DNA from: Sphingomonas sp.
GTDB lineage: Bacteria > Pseudomonadota > Alphaproteobacteria > Sphingomonadales > Sphingomonadaceae
DNA: 64,000 nucleotides
Direction of reading: 5' to 3'
Assembly: GCF_030145815.1 (NCBI RefSeq)
Contig: NZ_JAIXHL010000020.1
Coordinates: 1 to 64,000, forward strand
Positions 44,413 to 55,980 of the stretch are shown piece by piece. Under the pieces are notes generated by a model. It made no database searches. It saw only the letters and a program-made list of their open reading frames with translations, and was not told the DNA's origin. The first letter of the stretch is position 1, and each line of letters opens with the position of its first letter. A program made the position numbers and the translations under genes.

Positions 44413-46965
44413 TCAGAAACCGACGACCAGCGAACCCATGAACGTGCGCGGATAGCCGATCTGGACGAACGGAGCGCTCGACGAGGTGATCGTGCCCGCG
44501 CTGTTCGCACCGATGCTCGACAGGTTACCCGAGAAGCCACCGACATAGAGTTCGTCGAAGGCGTTCATCAGGTTGAACTGGAAGTAGGTCTTTTCGCCAA
44601 GACCCGCCCAGTTCAGCTTAACCCGGGCGTGGAAATCGACCAGCGTGTAGGCCGGGGTCTTTGCCGGATACAGGATCGACGCCGGCGTCGGGCCGGTGCC
44701 GGTGCGGATCGGGCTGTTGTCATCGAACACATAGCGCGAACCGGTGCGCTTCACGTTCGAACCGAACGACACGGGACCGATATCGGCGTTGAAGCCGCCA
44801 CCGAAGGTGTAGGTCGGGGCACCCGCTTCGCGCTTGCCGGCGGTCATCGCAAAGATCTGCGTGCCGGTCGTGGTGGTCGCCAGAACGACATTGTCCTGGA
44901 TTTCCGATTCAAGCAGCGAACCGAAGGCGTAGACGCTCAGCTCCGAAATCGGCTGCCAGCTGACGTTGGCATCGACGCCGTACTTCTTCACGCGGCCGAG
45001 GTTACGATAGACGGTACGCTCCAGCTCGGGATCATAGGCCGAAGCCAGACGATCGGTGTAGTTGGTATACCAACCCACGACCTGCGCATGGACCGTCGAC
45101 GAGCGGTAACGCAGACCGGCGTCGAAATTGTCCGTCTTCTCCGGCCGCGGCTGCGCCTGTGCGGCGGTCACCGGGAAGTAGAAGCTGTTGTACAGATTGT
45201 CGGTACCCGGTGCCTGCAGACCCTGCGAGAAGTTGCCGAACGCCGAGATGTTCGAGGTCAGGTCATAGACCAGACCGATGTTCGGCAGCGCCTTCTTGTA
45301 GTTGAAGATGCGCTGCTGCGGTGCCGAGGTCGCGAAGGTACCGACGCCCGGAACGGTCTGGGTCGGGTTGGCCGCGAGCCATGCCGCCTGCGCCGCCGAA
45401 TCGCCGTTGAAGCACTCAACGAAGCCCGATGCGGACGAGGTCGCGCAATAGTTGGTCAGGTTGCGACGCATGAACGGCAAGCGGACGCCCGCATTGACGG
45501 TCAGGTTGCCGAACTCACCGCGATATTCACCGGCGATCTGGTGCAGGATCGCGAACGACAGACGATCACGCTTCTGCAGCGCGCGACCGTTGCGGTCTTC
45601 CAGCGGGTCGTTGACGGGGAACGGATCCCAGGTCGCGCCATTGGCCTGCAGGAAGCCGGTCTCGCCGGTCTGGCGGTGACGCGCGCGGTCATACGAATAG
45701 GCCAGACGCAGCGTGTTCGCATCGTCCAGGGTCCAGCGCAGCGACGCGATCACGCCGATGCGATGGGTCTGGGTCTGGCTGGGGGCCAGCACACGGACCT
45801 GGTCGAGCAGGTCGCCGTCACCGTTCAGGTCGCGACCGAAATAGGGCGAACCGCCGATGTAACCGGTGATCGGCGTGCCACCGGCGTTGAACGTGCCTTC
45901 ACGCGCCGTCGCGGTGCCGCCGCCATTCGCCTTAACATACTGGTACGACGGATCGACCGCCAGGACGAGGTTCTCACCGAGGGTGAAGCGCGACGAACCG
46001 CGGATGTTGCCGGTGTTCGACGGGTTGATGCGGCGATCGAATTCCGAACCGCAGCTGTTGGCCGAGTCGGCGAGACCCGGGCGCGGGGTCGCGAGCAAAC
46101 AAGGCGCGATCGAGTAGAAGCGCTCTTCCTTGGTCTGCGGGAAGCGGTTGGGGGTGACCCGGCCGGCGTCGTTGCGCAGCGCAACCGAACCGAAGAAGTT
46201 CTTGCGGTTCACGTCATAGGTGCCGGCGATCGAGACGAAATCGCCATTGTCGCCGAGCGGCTGATACAGACGCGCGTTATACTGCTGGCGGTCGATCTTG
46301 CCTTCGCGATAGAAGGTCGCGCCGCTGGTGACGTTGCTCGCCGAGATGAACGCGCGCAGGCCCGACGAGGTCAGGTTGCCCGTGTCGACCATGCCGAACA
46401 CACGGAAGAAGCCATATTCGCCAGCCGAACCGACCAGCTTCACACCGAAGTCTTCGCTCGGCACGCGGGTGCGGTAGTTGACGGTCGAGCCGGTCGCAGC
46501 CGCGGTCGGGCTGTCGACGTCGGTGGTGCCGAGGTTGACGCTGACGCGCTCGATGACCTCGATGTCCATCTGCTGGCTGAAATAGAGTGCGTAGTTGCCC
46601 GAATCGTTCAGCGGGATACCATCGACGGTCTGGCTGATGCGATCCGACGAGAAGCCGCGGATCGTCATGGTGCCGCCGGCCGAACCGAACGCGTCGTTGT
46701 TCTGGAAGCTGACGCCCGGCAGGCGGTTGATCACTTCGTTGATCGACTGACCAGGAGCCGACTGCTGGATCGCTTCCGCGCTCAGCTCGGCTTTCGCCTT
46801 GGACGTATCAGGAACGATGGTACCGGCCACGCCCGTCGACACGCTCGAACCGGTGATGACGATTTCGCCTTCGTCGAAATCGACCGAGCCGGTCGACTGC
46901 GCGTGTGCCGCGGCGGGAAAGGCGAGCGCAGCAACAGCCGCGCCGATCAGCAGATGGTTTCGCAT
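44413..46965 (-). CDS. TonB-dependent outer-membrane receptor
   Basis: The 850-residue protein has a signal peptide (VAALAFPAAAHAQ), a TonB-box-like EGEIVITG, a plug domain (INEVINRLPGVSF, GGTMTIRGFSSDRISQTVDG, with VNLGTTDVDSPTAAA) and a 22-strand-type barrel ending in Phe (GSLVVGF). It imports a large substrate, such as a siderophore or oligosaccharide, using TonB energy. It stands alone between a terminator and ligA, so context does not show the ligand. The leader upstream of 46965 shows no recognisable operator. Confidence 0.9.
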   Translation of the reverse strand: MRNHLLIGAAVAALAFPAAAHAQSTGSVDFDEGEIVITGSSVSTGVAGTIVPDTSKAKAELSAEAIQQSAPGQSINEVINRLPGVSFQNNDAFGSAGGTMTIRGFSSDRISQTVDGIPLNDSGNYALYFSQQMDIEVIERVSVNLGTTDVDSPTAAATGSTVNYRTRVPSEDFGVKLVGSAGEYGFFRVFGMVDTGNLTSSGLRAFISASNVTSGATFYREGKIDRQQYNARLYQPLGDNGDFVSIAGTYDVNRKNFFGSVALRNDAGRVTPNRFPQTKEERFYSIAPCLLATPRPGLADSANSCGSEFDRRINPSNTGNIRGSSRFTLGENLVLAVDPSYQYVKANGGGTATAREGTFNAGGTPITGYIGGSPYFGRDLNGDGDLLDQVRVLAPSQTQTHRIGVIASLRWTLDDANTLRLAYSYDRARHRQTGETGFLQANGATWDPFPVNDPLEDRNGRALQKRDRLSFAILHQIAGEYRGEFGNLTVNAGVRLPFMRRNLTNYCATSSASGFVECFNGDSAAQAAWLAANPTQTVPGVGTFATSAPQQRIFNYKKALPNIGLVYDLTSNISAFGNFSQGLQAPGTDNLYNSFYFPVTAAQAQPRPEKTDNFDAGLRYRSSTVHAQVVGWYTNYTDRLASAYDPELERTVYRNLGRVKKYGVDANVSWQPISELSVYAFGSLLESEIQDNVVLATTTTGTQIFAMTAGKREAGAPTYTFGGGFNADIGPVSFGSNVKRTGSRYVFDDNSPIRTGTGPTPASILYPAKTPAYTLVDFHARVKLNWAGLGEKTYFQFNLMNAFDELYVGGFSGNLSSIGANSAGTITSSSAPFVQIGYPRTFMGSLVVGF

Positions 46966-47099
46966 TATAGTCCCCTTAGGATAGGCTGTTCAAAGCCTAC
47001 GCGAGCGGTGTCGTTCACCGTCTTACGCTGCCCCATGGGGATGCTTCTTTGCGGAAATGTTACAGTCGTTTCAAGTGATTTGTGCGTTGCAAAAAAGCA

Positions 47100-49253
<2,154 letters not shown>

Positions 49254-51385
49254 TCACTTCACCTTCAACTGGTCCAGCGCGAACGCCAGATATTCCGCCT
49301 GTTCCTTGAACCGCTCGAACCGCCCCGACTTGCCGCCATGGCCGGCTTCCATGTTCGTGCGGAAGATCAGCGGGTTGGTGTCGGTCTTCAGCGTGCGCAG
49401 GCGCGCGACATATTTGGCCGGCTCATAATATTGCACCTGGCTGTCCCACAGCCCGGTGCCGACAAAGATCGCCGGATACGCCCCGCGCTTCAGCTGATCA
49501 TAGGGCGAGTAGCTGAGCATATAGTCATAGCTCGCCTTGTTCTCCGGATTGCCCCATTCGTCATATTCGCCCGTCGTCAGCGGGATCGTGGGATCGAGCA
49601 TCGTCGTCACCACATCGACGAACGGCATCAGGCTGACGATCGCGCCATAATCCTGCGGCGCCATGTTGGTGATGCCGCCCATCAGCAGCCCGCCGGCGCT
49701 TCCGCCCATCGCCGCGACGCGACCCTTCTTCGCATAGCCCTGATCGACCAGATACCGGGTCACGTCGATGAAATCGGTGAAGCTGTTCTTCTTGTTGAAC
49801 ATCCGCCCCTGATCATACCAGGCGCGGCCCATTTCCTGCCCGCCGCGGATATGCGCGATGGCGTAAACCATGCCCCGGTCGAGCAGGCTCGGCAGCATCG
49901 GCGAAAAGCCCGGATCGGTCGAATAGCCATAGCTGCCATAGGCGTACTGGAACAGCGGCGCAGTGCCGTCCTTCTTGAAGCCCTTGGCATAGACGAGGCT
50001 CACCGGCACCTTCGTCCCGTCGCGCGCGGTCGCCCACACCCGCTCGGTCACGTACTTGCTCGCGTCATAGCCCGGCACCGGCGTGACCTTCAGCGTCCGC
50101 CGCTCGCCGGTCTTCATATTCGCCTCGATCACCGTCGACGGCGTGGTCAGCGAATTATAGGTATAGCGGACCCAGTCGGTCGCGGTCTCGGCATTGGTGC
50201 TCAGCCCCATGGAGTAGGCCGGCTCGTCCGCCGCGACAAAGCTCGACTTGCCATCATTGCCCAGCAGCCGCAGCCGCTTGTTGCCGCCCGATCGCTCCTC
50301 GATCGCCAGATAGTGATCGAACGGCTGCACCCCCTCGATGAACACATCGGCGCTGTGCGGCACCAGATCCTTCCACCCGCCTTGCCCGCGCCGGTCGCGC
50401 TGTCGGCGACGGTCATCAGCCGGTAGTTCGGCGCGTTCCAGTTGGTGCGGATCACCCAGCGATTGTCGACATGGTCCGCGCCGTACAGAAAGTCGGTCTC
50501 GCGCGGCGCGATCACCGTGAAATTCGTCGGGTTGGCGACCGGCGCGCAACGCTGCTCGTCGCTCACCGTCTTGCCCGAATAGATACAGATGAACTTCTCC
50601 GAACTCGTCGTCCCCAGCCCGAGCGAATAGGTGTCGTCCTTCTCCTCATAGACCAGCCGGTCGGCGCTCGCCGGCGTGCCCAGCACATGCGCCTTTACCC
50701 GCTTGCCCAGCAGGGTGACCGGATCCTTCTCGATGTAGAAAATCGTCTTGTTGTCCCCGGCCCAGGCGAACCCCGCCTGCACATTGGGAATCGAATCCTC
50801 CAGCGTCTTGCCGGTGGTCAGGTCCTTGACCTTGAGCACGAACTGCCGCCGCCCGACCTTGTCCTCGGCATAAGCGAGCAGGCGGTTGTCGGGGCTGACC
50901 TGACGGCTTCCGATCTGAAAGAAATTAGCGCCCTTGGCCATCTCCGGCTGGTTGAGGATGATTTCCTCGGGCGCCTCCATGCTGCCCTTGCGCCGCGCGA
51001 CGATCGGATAGCTGCCACCGACCTCGTAGCGCGTGTAATAGTAATATCCGTTGTCGAGATAGGGGACGCTGCTGTCGTCCTGCTTGATGCGGCCCGTAAT
51101 CTCCGTGAACAGCGCCTCCTGCATCGGCTTGGTCGGGGCGAGCACCGCATCGGCATAGGCGTTTTCGGCGGTGAGATAGGCGAGCATCTCCGGGTTCTTG
51201 CGCGTGTCGTCGCGCAGCCAGTAATATTCATCCTCGCGCACCGCGCCGAACGGCGCCTTCACCTGATGCGGCTTCTTTGCGGCGACCGGCGGCTTTGGCG
51301 GCGCGCTCGGCGCATCCTGCGCGGCGAGCGGCGTGGCGGCGAGAATCAGCCCGACCGCGGCGATGCGGTGAAACGAACGAACCAT
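49254..51385 (-). pseudogene. Oligopeptidase B-like S9 protease with a frameshift
   Basis: The N-terminal part (from 51385, signal peptide ending LAAQ, beta-propeller blocks) reads in one frame to about 50376, and the rest continues in another frame to 49254. At the junction the minus strand reads GCGGGTGGAAGG: one base is missing from a G run, just before the conserved WKDLVPHSADVFIEG. The catalytic domain is intact, with Ser in GGSAGGLLMGG and His in AGHGGKSGR. It would hydrolyse peptides after basic residues in the periplasm. Either a recent null mutation or a homopolymer sequencing error; the rest is undamaged. Confidence 0.8.
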
Positions 51386-51532
51386 GCGAATCCCCTTGAA
51401 ATTCTTGGGCCCAAGCCTGCGGCAAAGCCCGCCGCGCATCAAGCTGTCCCGGATTGGTTACTGCCGTATTCTCCGTGCTTGAGCCGTGCTGCCGCGCAAT
51501 GCTAAGCCCCGTGCACCGGGGAGGGGTTTCTG

Positions 51533-51997
51533 GTGAATGACCATGCGATGCGTGCGTCCGCGCCGCATTACGATACGACGCTCGACCGTGCGGGCCTGGC
51601 GCTGGCGCTGGGCGGCGCATTGGGCGGTATCGTCGTGCTGCTGCTGGTGTTCGCGGCGGGGCAGCGCGAGCTTGCGTCGCTCGGCGCGGCGTGGGTGCTC
51701 GGCACGATCTTCTCGGCACTCGGTATCGCCGGGGCAGGGGGGCCGCTGTGGCTGGTCCTCCACCTCGCCGGCTATCGCCGCGCCTGGCACGCCGCCGCGC
51801 TCGGCGCGCTGATCTCACTCGTCCTATTCGTCGGCGCGCAAACCTACGGCTTCGGCTTCCTCGCCGTCCCCGCGAGCGATCTGCGTACCACCCTGTTCCG
51901 CTGGATCAGCGCGCTCGGCACCAGCGCACTGCTTGCAATCGTCGCCGCGGGGATCGCACTGGCGATGTGGCGCGTCGCGTATCGCCGGGTGATGTGA
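51533..51997 (+). CDS. Four-helix membrane protein of unknown function
   Basis: Read from a GTG at 51533 with GAGGGG upstream (ATG at 51548 is an alternative), the 154-residue protein has four hydrophobic segments (ALALGGALGGIVVLLLVFAA, LGTIFSALGIAGAGGPLWLV, ALGALISLVLFVGAQ, LLAIVAAGIALAMW) and a basic end. No family signature is recognised. An inverted-repeat element follows 6 bases after the stop. Confidence 0.6.
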   Translation: MNDHAMRASAPHYDTTLDRAGLALALGGALGGIVVLLLVFAAGQRELASLGAAWVLGTIFSALGIAGAGGPLWLVLHLAGYRRAWHAAALGALISLVLFVGAQTYGFGFLAVPASDLRTTLFRWISALGTSALLAIVAAGIALAMWRVAYRRVM

Positions 51998-52003
51998 CTT
52001 TCT

Positions 52004-52131
52004 ATCCTCCCCCGCCAGGGGGAGGTGGCATGCGCAGCATGACGGAGGGGGAGGAAGCACGACGTCGAGAGGGCGCAGCCGTCCTCGCCCTCCGTCGCCT
52101 TCGGCGCCACCTCCCCCTGGCGGGGGAGGAT
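52004..52131. repeat. 128-bp MITE-like element with perfect 26-bp inverted ends
   Basis: The arms 52004-52029 and 52106-52131 (starting ATCCTCCCCCGCC) are exact reverse complements, and a second imperfect pair (GACGGAGG/CCTCCGTC region) lies inside, so the whole folds into one long stem. It separates two convergent genes and could end transcription from both sides. It carries no coding capacity. Confidence 0.75.
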
Positions 52132-52141
52132 TGCTTAGATG

Positions 52142-52696
52142 CTACGCCTTCGTCCCCGGACAATCGCCGACCCGCTTGCCGGTCGTCTTCGCCTTGATCT
52201 TCATCGTCCGCGCGCCGCCCGGCATCGTCGTTTCCATTTCATTGTCGATCGCAAAGTCGTCGTCGCTGAAAGTCCCGCTAATCTTCATCGTCATCTTCCC
52301 GGTGTCGGCGTCGCACACCAGCGTCCCGTCGATCTTCCCACCGGCCATGTTGAATGTCTCATAGGTGCAGCGCCCCTTGCTCTGCGCCAGCACTTCGGCC
52401 GGAGGCGACTTGGCCTGTTCGGGCGTCACGCAATTTTTTCCGACCTGCTTCTGCTGAAGCATCAGCTTGGTCATCTCGTCCTTCATCCGCCCTTCAAGAC
52501 CAGGAATGTCGATCGAAACCGTCTCGACCGTCGTCTCCCACTCCCCTGGATTGAACCGCGCCCCACCCGCCGCATCGACCTTGGCAGCGACCTCCTCGGG
52601 CGAGGCATTGGTGACGGACACGTCCCCGCTGCCACAGGCGGCGACCGCGAGCGGGAGGGCAAGGGCGACAATGGCGGCGAAGGCCGGGACACGCAT
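52142..52696 (-). CDS. DUF3617-family lipoprotein
   Basis: The 184-residue protein has a lipoprotein signal with lipobox AVAAC, then the DUF3617 pattern: FNPGEWETTVETVSIDIPGL, QKQVGKNCVTPEQAKSP, CTYETFNMAGGKIDGTLVC, and MKISGTFSDDDFAIDNEMET. The family is common in sphingomonads and other proteobacteria; its function is unknown. Four Cys residues in the soluble domain could form two disulfides. The start at 52696 is set by the signal; a longer frame exists upstream. Confidence 0.75.
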   Translation of the reverse strand: MRVPAFAAIVALALPLAVAACGSGDVSVTNASPEEVAAKVDAAGGARFNPGEWETTVETVSIDIPGLEGRMKDEMTKLMLQQKQVGKNCVTPEQAKSPPAEVLAQSKGRCTYETFNMAGGKIDGTLVCDADTGKMTMKISGTFSDDDFAIDNEMETTMPGGARTMKIKAKTTGKRVGDCPGTKA

Positions 52697-52771
52697 GAGC
52701 AGGCTCCTCTCGGTTTCGGAACGATGCTGAACTCTTGCGGGGCAGAGGGCAACAGACAAAACGCTACTTAT

Positions 52772-52786
52772 GTTCTTTATTTGTTC
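52772..52786 (+). promoter_or_regulatory. LexA (SOS) box in the uvrB upstream region, GTTC-N7-GTTC
   Basis: GTTC at 52772-52775 and at 52783-52786 with 7 bases between match the alphaproteobacterial LexA operator. It lies 341 bases before uvrB and about 75 bases before the divergent DUF3617 gene, so the uvrB transcript would carry a long leader if this is its promoter. Confidence 0.6.
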
Positions 52787-52823
52787 CATCATCCGTGCTA
52801 ATGGGGATTGGGAGGTTTCATCC

Positions 52824-53078
52824 ATGTGCGCAGCATCATTTTCAGGCTTTCCGGCAAGTCCGATCACGGCGTCCTCAACAAGACATCTGGGTGTTGCTTA
52901 TGTGTGCGATGGTCGACGCATTCCTGTAGCGTTGGTGTCGCGTCGCCGTTGTCTCGATGGCGCGTCGAAGTCGCGCAGGTGTCGCGTGACCGTCGCGTCC
53001 CGGTCGCATCGGCAGCGGCGGCGTCTGGGGAACCGCCCGCAACCCGCGCGTTTTTGTCCGCATCGTCTGTCCGCCTGA
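52824..53078 (+). CDS. Possible small basic ORF in the uvrB leader
   Basis: An ATG with a near-perfect GGGAGG site 8 bases upstream opens an 84-codon frame 38 bases after the LexA box. The N-terminal third looks ordinary (MCAASFSGFPASPITASS); the rest is Arg/Ser-rich because it runs through the GTCGCG repeat array. It could be a leader ORF coupled to uvrB, or chance. Confidence 0.25.
   Translation: MCAASFSGFPASPITASSTRHLGVAYVCDGRRIPVALVSRRRCLDGASKSRRCRVTVASRSHRQRRRLGNRPQPARFCPHRLSA
52915..53013 (+). repeat. 11-bp-spaced GTCGCG direct-repeat array upstream of uvrB
   Basis: Hexamers at 52915, 52926, 52937, 52948, 52959, 52970, 52981, 52992 and 53003 are exactly 11 bases apart: GACGCA, GTAGCG, GTCGCG, GTTGTC, GGCGCG, GTCGCG, GTCGCG, GTCGCG, GTCGCA. 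The stretch from 52970 aligns with the array upstream of the cold-shock gene, and TTTTTGTCCGC at 53051 repeats that locus's downstream block. uvrB starts 113 bases after the array. Apart from the small ORF described, the 430-base gap holds no gene. Confidence 0.6.
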
Positions 53079-53126
53079 CAGCCGCGACCCATTTGCACCC
53101 CGATCCGAAGGCCCCATATTCCCGCC

Positions 53127-55316
53127 ATGGCGATCCAGATACGCACCAGCCTTGCCGAACCCGAAACTGGCCCCGGCTTCGTTCCCCACCGCCCGAACCG
53201 CCCCGAAAAGAGCGAGGGCGGGCGGCCGTTCAAGCTGGTCAGCGACTATGAACCCGCCGGCGACCAGCCGACCGCGATCAGGGAACTGACCGAAGCGGCC
53301 TTGGCCGGCGAGCGCGATCAGGTGCTGCTCGGCGTCACCGGCTCGGGCAAGACCTTCACCATGGCGAGCGTGATCAACAACCTCCAGCGCCCGGCGCTGA
53401 TCCTCGCCCCCAACAAGATCCTTGCCGCTCAGCTCTATGGCGAATTCAAGAGCTTCTTCCCCGAAAACGCGGTCGAATATTTCGTCAGCTATTACGACTA
53501 TTACCAGCCTGAGGCGTACGTCCCCCGCAGCGACACCTACATCGAGAAGGAAAGCTCGGTGAACGAGGCGATCGACCGGATGCGCCACTCGGCCACCCGC
53601 TCGCTGCTCGAACGCGACGACGTCATCATCGTCGCCTCGGTCTCCTGCCTCTACGGTATCGGTTCGGTCGAAACCTATTCAGCGATGATCTTCGACCTCA
53701 AAAAGGGCCAGGTCGCCGACCAGCGGGAGATCATCCGCAAGCTGGTCGCGCTGCAATACAAACGCAACGACGCCGCCTTTGCCCGCGGCAATTTCCGGGT
53801 CCGCGGCGACAGTCTCGAAATCTTCCCCTCGCACTATGAAGACACCGCCTGGCGGATCAGCTTCTTCGGCGACGATATCGAGGAGATTACCGAGTTCGAT
53901 CCGCTGACCGGATCGAAGGTCGCGAACCTCGACAGCATCCGCGTCTATGCCAACTCGCACCACGTCACCCCCGGACCGACGCTCAAACAGGCGATGGAGG
54001 CGATCAAGCACGAGCTCGCCGAGCGGCTGAAGGAGTTGCACATCGAGGGCAAGCTGCTCGAAGCGCAGCGGCTGGAGCAGCGCACCAATTTCGACCTCGA
54101 GATGATCGCCGCGACCGGAAGCTGCGCGGGGATCGAGAATTACAGCCGCTTCCTCACCGGCCGCCTGCCGGGCGAGCCGCCGCCGACCCTGTTCGAATAT
54201 CTCCCCGAAAATGCGGTACTGTTCGTCGACGAAAGCCACCAGACGGTGCCGCAGATCGGCGCGATGGCGCGCGGCGACCATCGGCGCAAGATCACGCTCG
54301 CCGAATATGGCTTCCGACTGCCCAGCTGCATCGACAACCGCCCGCTGCGCTTCAACGAATGGGATGCGATGCGGCCGCAGACCGTCAGCGTCTCGGCAAC
54401 ACCCGGCGGCTGGGAGATGGAGCAGACGGGCGGCGTGTTCTCGGAGCAGGTGATCCGCCCCACCGGCCTGATCGATCCGCCGGTCGAGATCAAGCCGGTC
54501 GAGGAACAGGTCCAGGACCTGATCGTCGAATGCCGCAAGACGGCGGAGCTGGGCTACCGCACCCTCGTCACCACGCTGACCAAGCGCATGGCCGAGGACC
54601 TCACCGAATATATGCACGAAGCGGGAATCAAGGTCCGCTACATGCACAGCGACGTCGAGACGCTGGAGCGTATCGAGCTGATCCGCGACCTGCGCATGGG
54701 CGTCTATGACGTTCTGATCGGTATCAACCTGCTCCGCGAAGGCCTTGATATTCCTGAGTGCGGCCTCGTCGCGATCCTCGATGCGGACAAGGAAGGGTTC
54801 CTGCGTTCCGAAACCTCGTTGATCCAGACGATCGGCCGCGCCGCGCGCAACGTCGATGGCCGCGTGATCCTCTATGCCGATCGCATCACCGGCAGCATGG
54901 AGCGCGCGCTCAACGAAACCAGCCGCCGACGCGAGAAGCAGGAGGCGTATAACCGCGAACACGGCATCACTCCGACCACGATCAAGCGCAACATTGGCGA
55001 CATCATCGCCCATGTCGCGTCGAAAGATCAGGTCACGGTGGAGATTGAGGACGGCCCCGCCCACATGGTCGGCCACAACCTCCGCGCCTATATCGAGGAA
55101 CTCGAAAAGAAGATGCGCAACGCCGCCGCGAACCTGGAGTTCGAAGAAGCCGGCCGCCTCCGCGACGAAATCCGTTCGTTGGAAGCCGAAGAACTCGGCC
55201 TCCCCACCGGCGACCGCAAGGCCCCGGTCATGGGCCGCAGCAACGAAGGCAAGCCCGGCACGCGCAAGACCCGCTTCGGCAAAGTGCAGCGCAAATGGGG
55301 CGGGGGGAAGCGGTGA
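53127..55316 (+). CDS. uvrB: Excinuclease ABC subunit B (UvrB)
   Basis: The 729-residue damage-verification helicase has Walker [10 protein letters not shown] (about 71), the beta-hairpin [16 protein letters not shown]-like motif [11 protein letters not shown], helicase motifs up to QTIGRAARN, and a C-terminal UVR domain ([20 protein letters not shown]) that binds UvrC. It receives DNA from UvrA and recruits UvrC for incision. A 30-residue N-terminal extension and a basic Gly-rich tail are lineage variation. The upstream region has an SOS box and the GTCGCG array. Confidence 0.96.
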   Translation: MAIQIRTSLAEPETGPGFVPHRPNRPEKSEGGRPFKLVSDYEPAGDQPTAIRELTEAALAGERDQVLLGVTGSGKTFTMASVINNLQRPALILAPNKILAAQLYGEFKSFFPENAVEYFVSYYDYYQPEAYVPRSDTYIEKESSVNEAIDRMRHSATRSLLERDDVIIVASVSCLYGIGSVETYSAMIFDLKKGQVADQREIIRKLVALQYKRNDAAFARGNFRVRGDSLEIFPSHYEDTAWRISFFGDDIEEITEFDPLTGSKVANLDSIRVYANSHHVTPGPTLKQAMEAIKHELAERLKELHIEGKLLEAQRLEQRTNFDLEMIAATGSCAGIENYSRFLTGRLPGEPPPTLFEYLPENAVLFVDESHQTVPQIGAMARGDHRRKITLAEYGFRLPSCIDNRPLRFNEWDAMRPQTVSVSATPGGWEMEQTGGVFSEQVIRPTGLIDPPVEIKPVEEQVQDLIVECRKTAELGYRTLVTTLTKRMAEDLTEYMHEAGIKVRYMHSDVETLERIELIRDLRMGVYDVLIGINLLREGLDIPECGLVAILDADKEGFLRSETSLIQTIGRAARNVDGRVILYADRITGSMERALNETSRRREKQEAYNREHGITPTTIKRNIGDIIAHVASKDQVTVEIEDGPAHMVGHNLRAYIEELEKKMRNAAANLEFEEAGRLRDEIRSLEAEELGLPTGDRKAPVMGRSNEGKPGTRKTRFGKVQRKWGGGKR

Positions 55317-55357
55317 CCCGGTTGAGCCGCGCGGCCCCTTCGCCCATAAGGCGCGCC

Positions 55358-55894
55358 ATGCGTTTCATTCCCCTGCTCGCCGCGTCGGTCGCTCTCGCCA
55401 GCTGCTCCAATGTCGTGCCCCCGGCCCCTGCTCCGGCCCCGCCACCGCCGCGTCCGGTGCCGACCCCGGCGCCGGCCCCGGCACCCGCACCGCCCCCCGC
55501 GAGCAGCGACTGGCGCGATTGGCCCGCATCGCCGGGTAACTGGACCTGGCGGCGCGAAGGGCAGGGGACGATCGCGTCGTTCGGCCTGCGCGCCGATCAG
55601 CCCGAACTCTCGCTGCGCTGCGACCGCGCGAAGCGCCAGATCCAGATCGCACGTCGCGGCGAGACGCCCGGTCCAGTAACGATCCGCACCTCGACCACTG
55701 CGCGCGGCCTCAGCGCCTGGCCAACGCCAGGCGCTCAGCCCTATATGGCGGTGACGCTGGCGGCGAACGATCCGATCCTCGACGCGATGGGCTATAGCCG
55801 TGGCCGGTTCATCGTCGAGATGCCCCCGCTCGCGCCTTTGGTCGTGCCGACCTGGGCCGAAGTGCAGCGGGTGGTGGAGGATTGCCGGGGCTGA
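55358..55894 (+). CDS. Proline-rich lipoprotein of unknown function
   Basis: The 178-residue protein has a lipobox LASC, about 30 residues of Pro/Ala repeats (PAPAPAPPPPRPVPTPAPAP), then a folded domain beginning DWRDWPASPGNWTWRREGQG with LSLRCDRAKRQIQIARRG and a C-terminal VPTWAEVQRVVEDCRG with a Cys that may pair with CDR. The Pro-rich linker would space the domain from the outer membrane. No known family is recognised. The start at 55358 is fixed by the signal peptide. Confidence 0.65.
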   Translation: MRFIPLLAASVALASCSNVVPPAPAPAPPPPRPVPTPAPAPAPAPPPASSDWRDWPASPGNWTWRREGQGTIASFGLRADQPELSLRCDRAKRQIQIARRGETPGPVTIRTSTTARGLSAWPTPGAQPYMAVTLAANDPILDAMGYSRGRFIVEMPPLAPLVVPTWAEVQRVVEDCRG

Positions 55895-55957
55895 TCGACC
55901 AGCCGTCGTTTCGCTTCGACCGACGACGTGTCCTATGCGACCAACACGGTGCATGAT

Positions 55958-55976
55958 CTCCGCTTTGAAGCGGAGG
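55958..55976 (+). promoter_or_regulatory. Hairpin covering the ribosome-binding site of the methyltransferase gene
   Basis: CTCCGCT (55958-55964) pairs perfectly with AGCGGAG (55969-55975) around a TTGA loop. The right arm contains GGAG of the GGAGG site, and the ATG is at 55981. The whole site is thus hidden in a 7-bp stem, as in simple RNA thermometers or translational switches. Confidence 0.5.
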
Positions 55977-55980
55977 ATAT

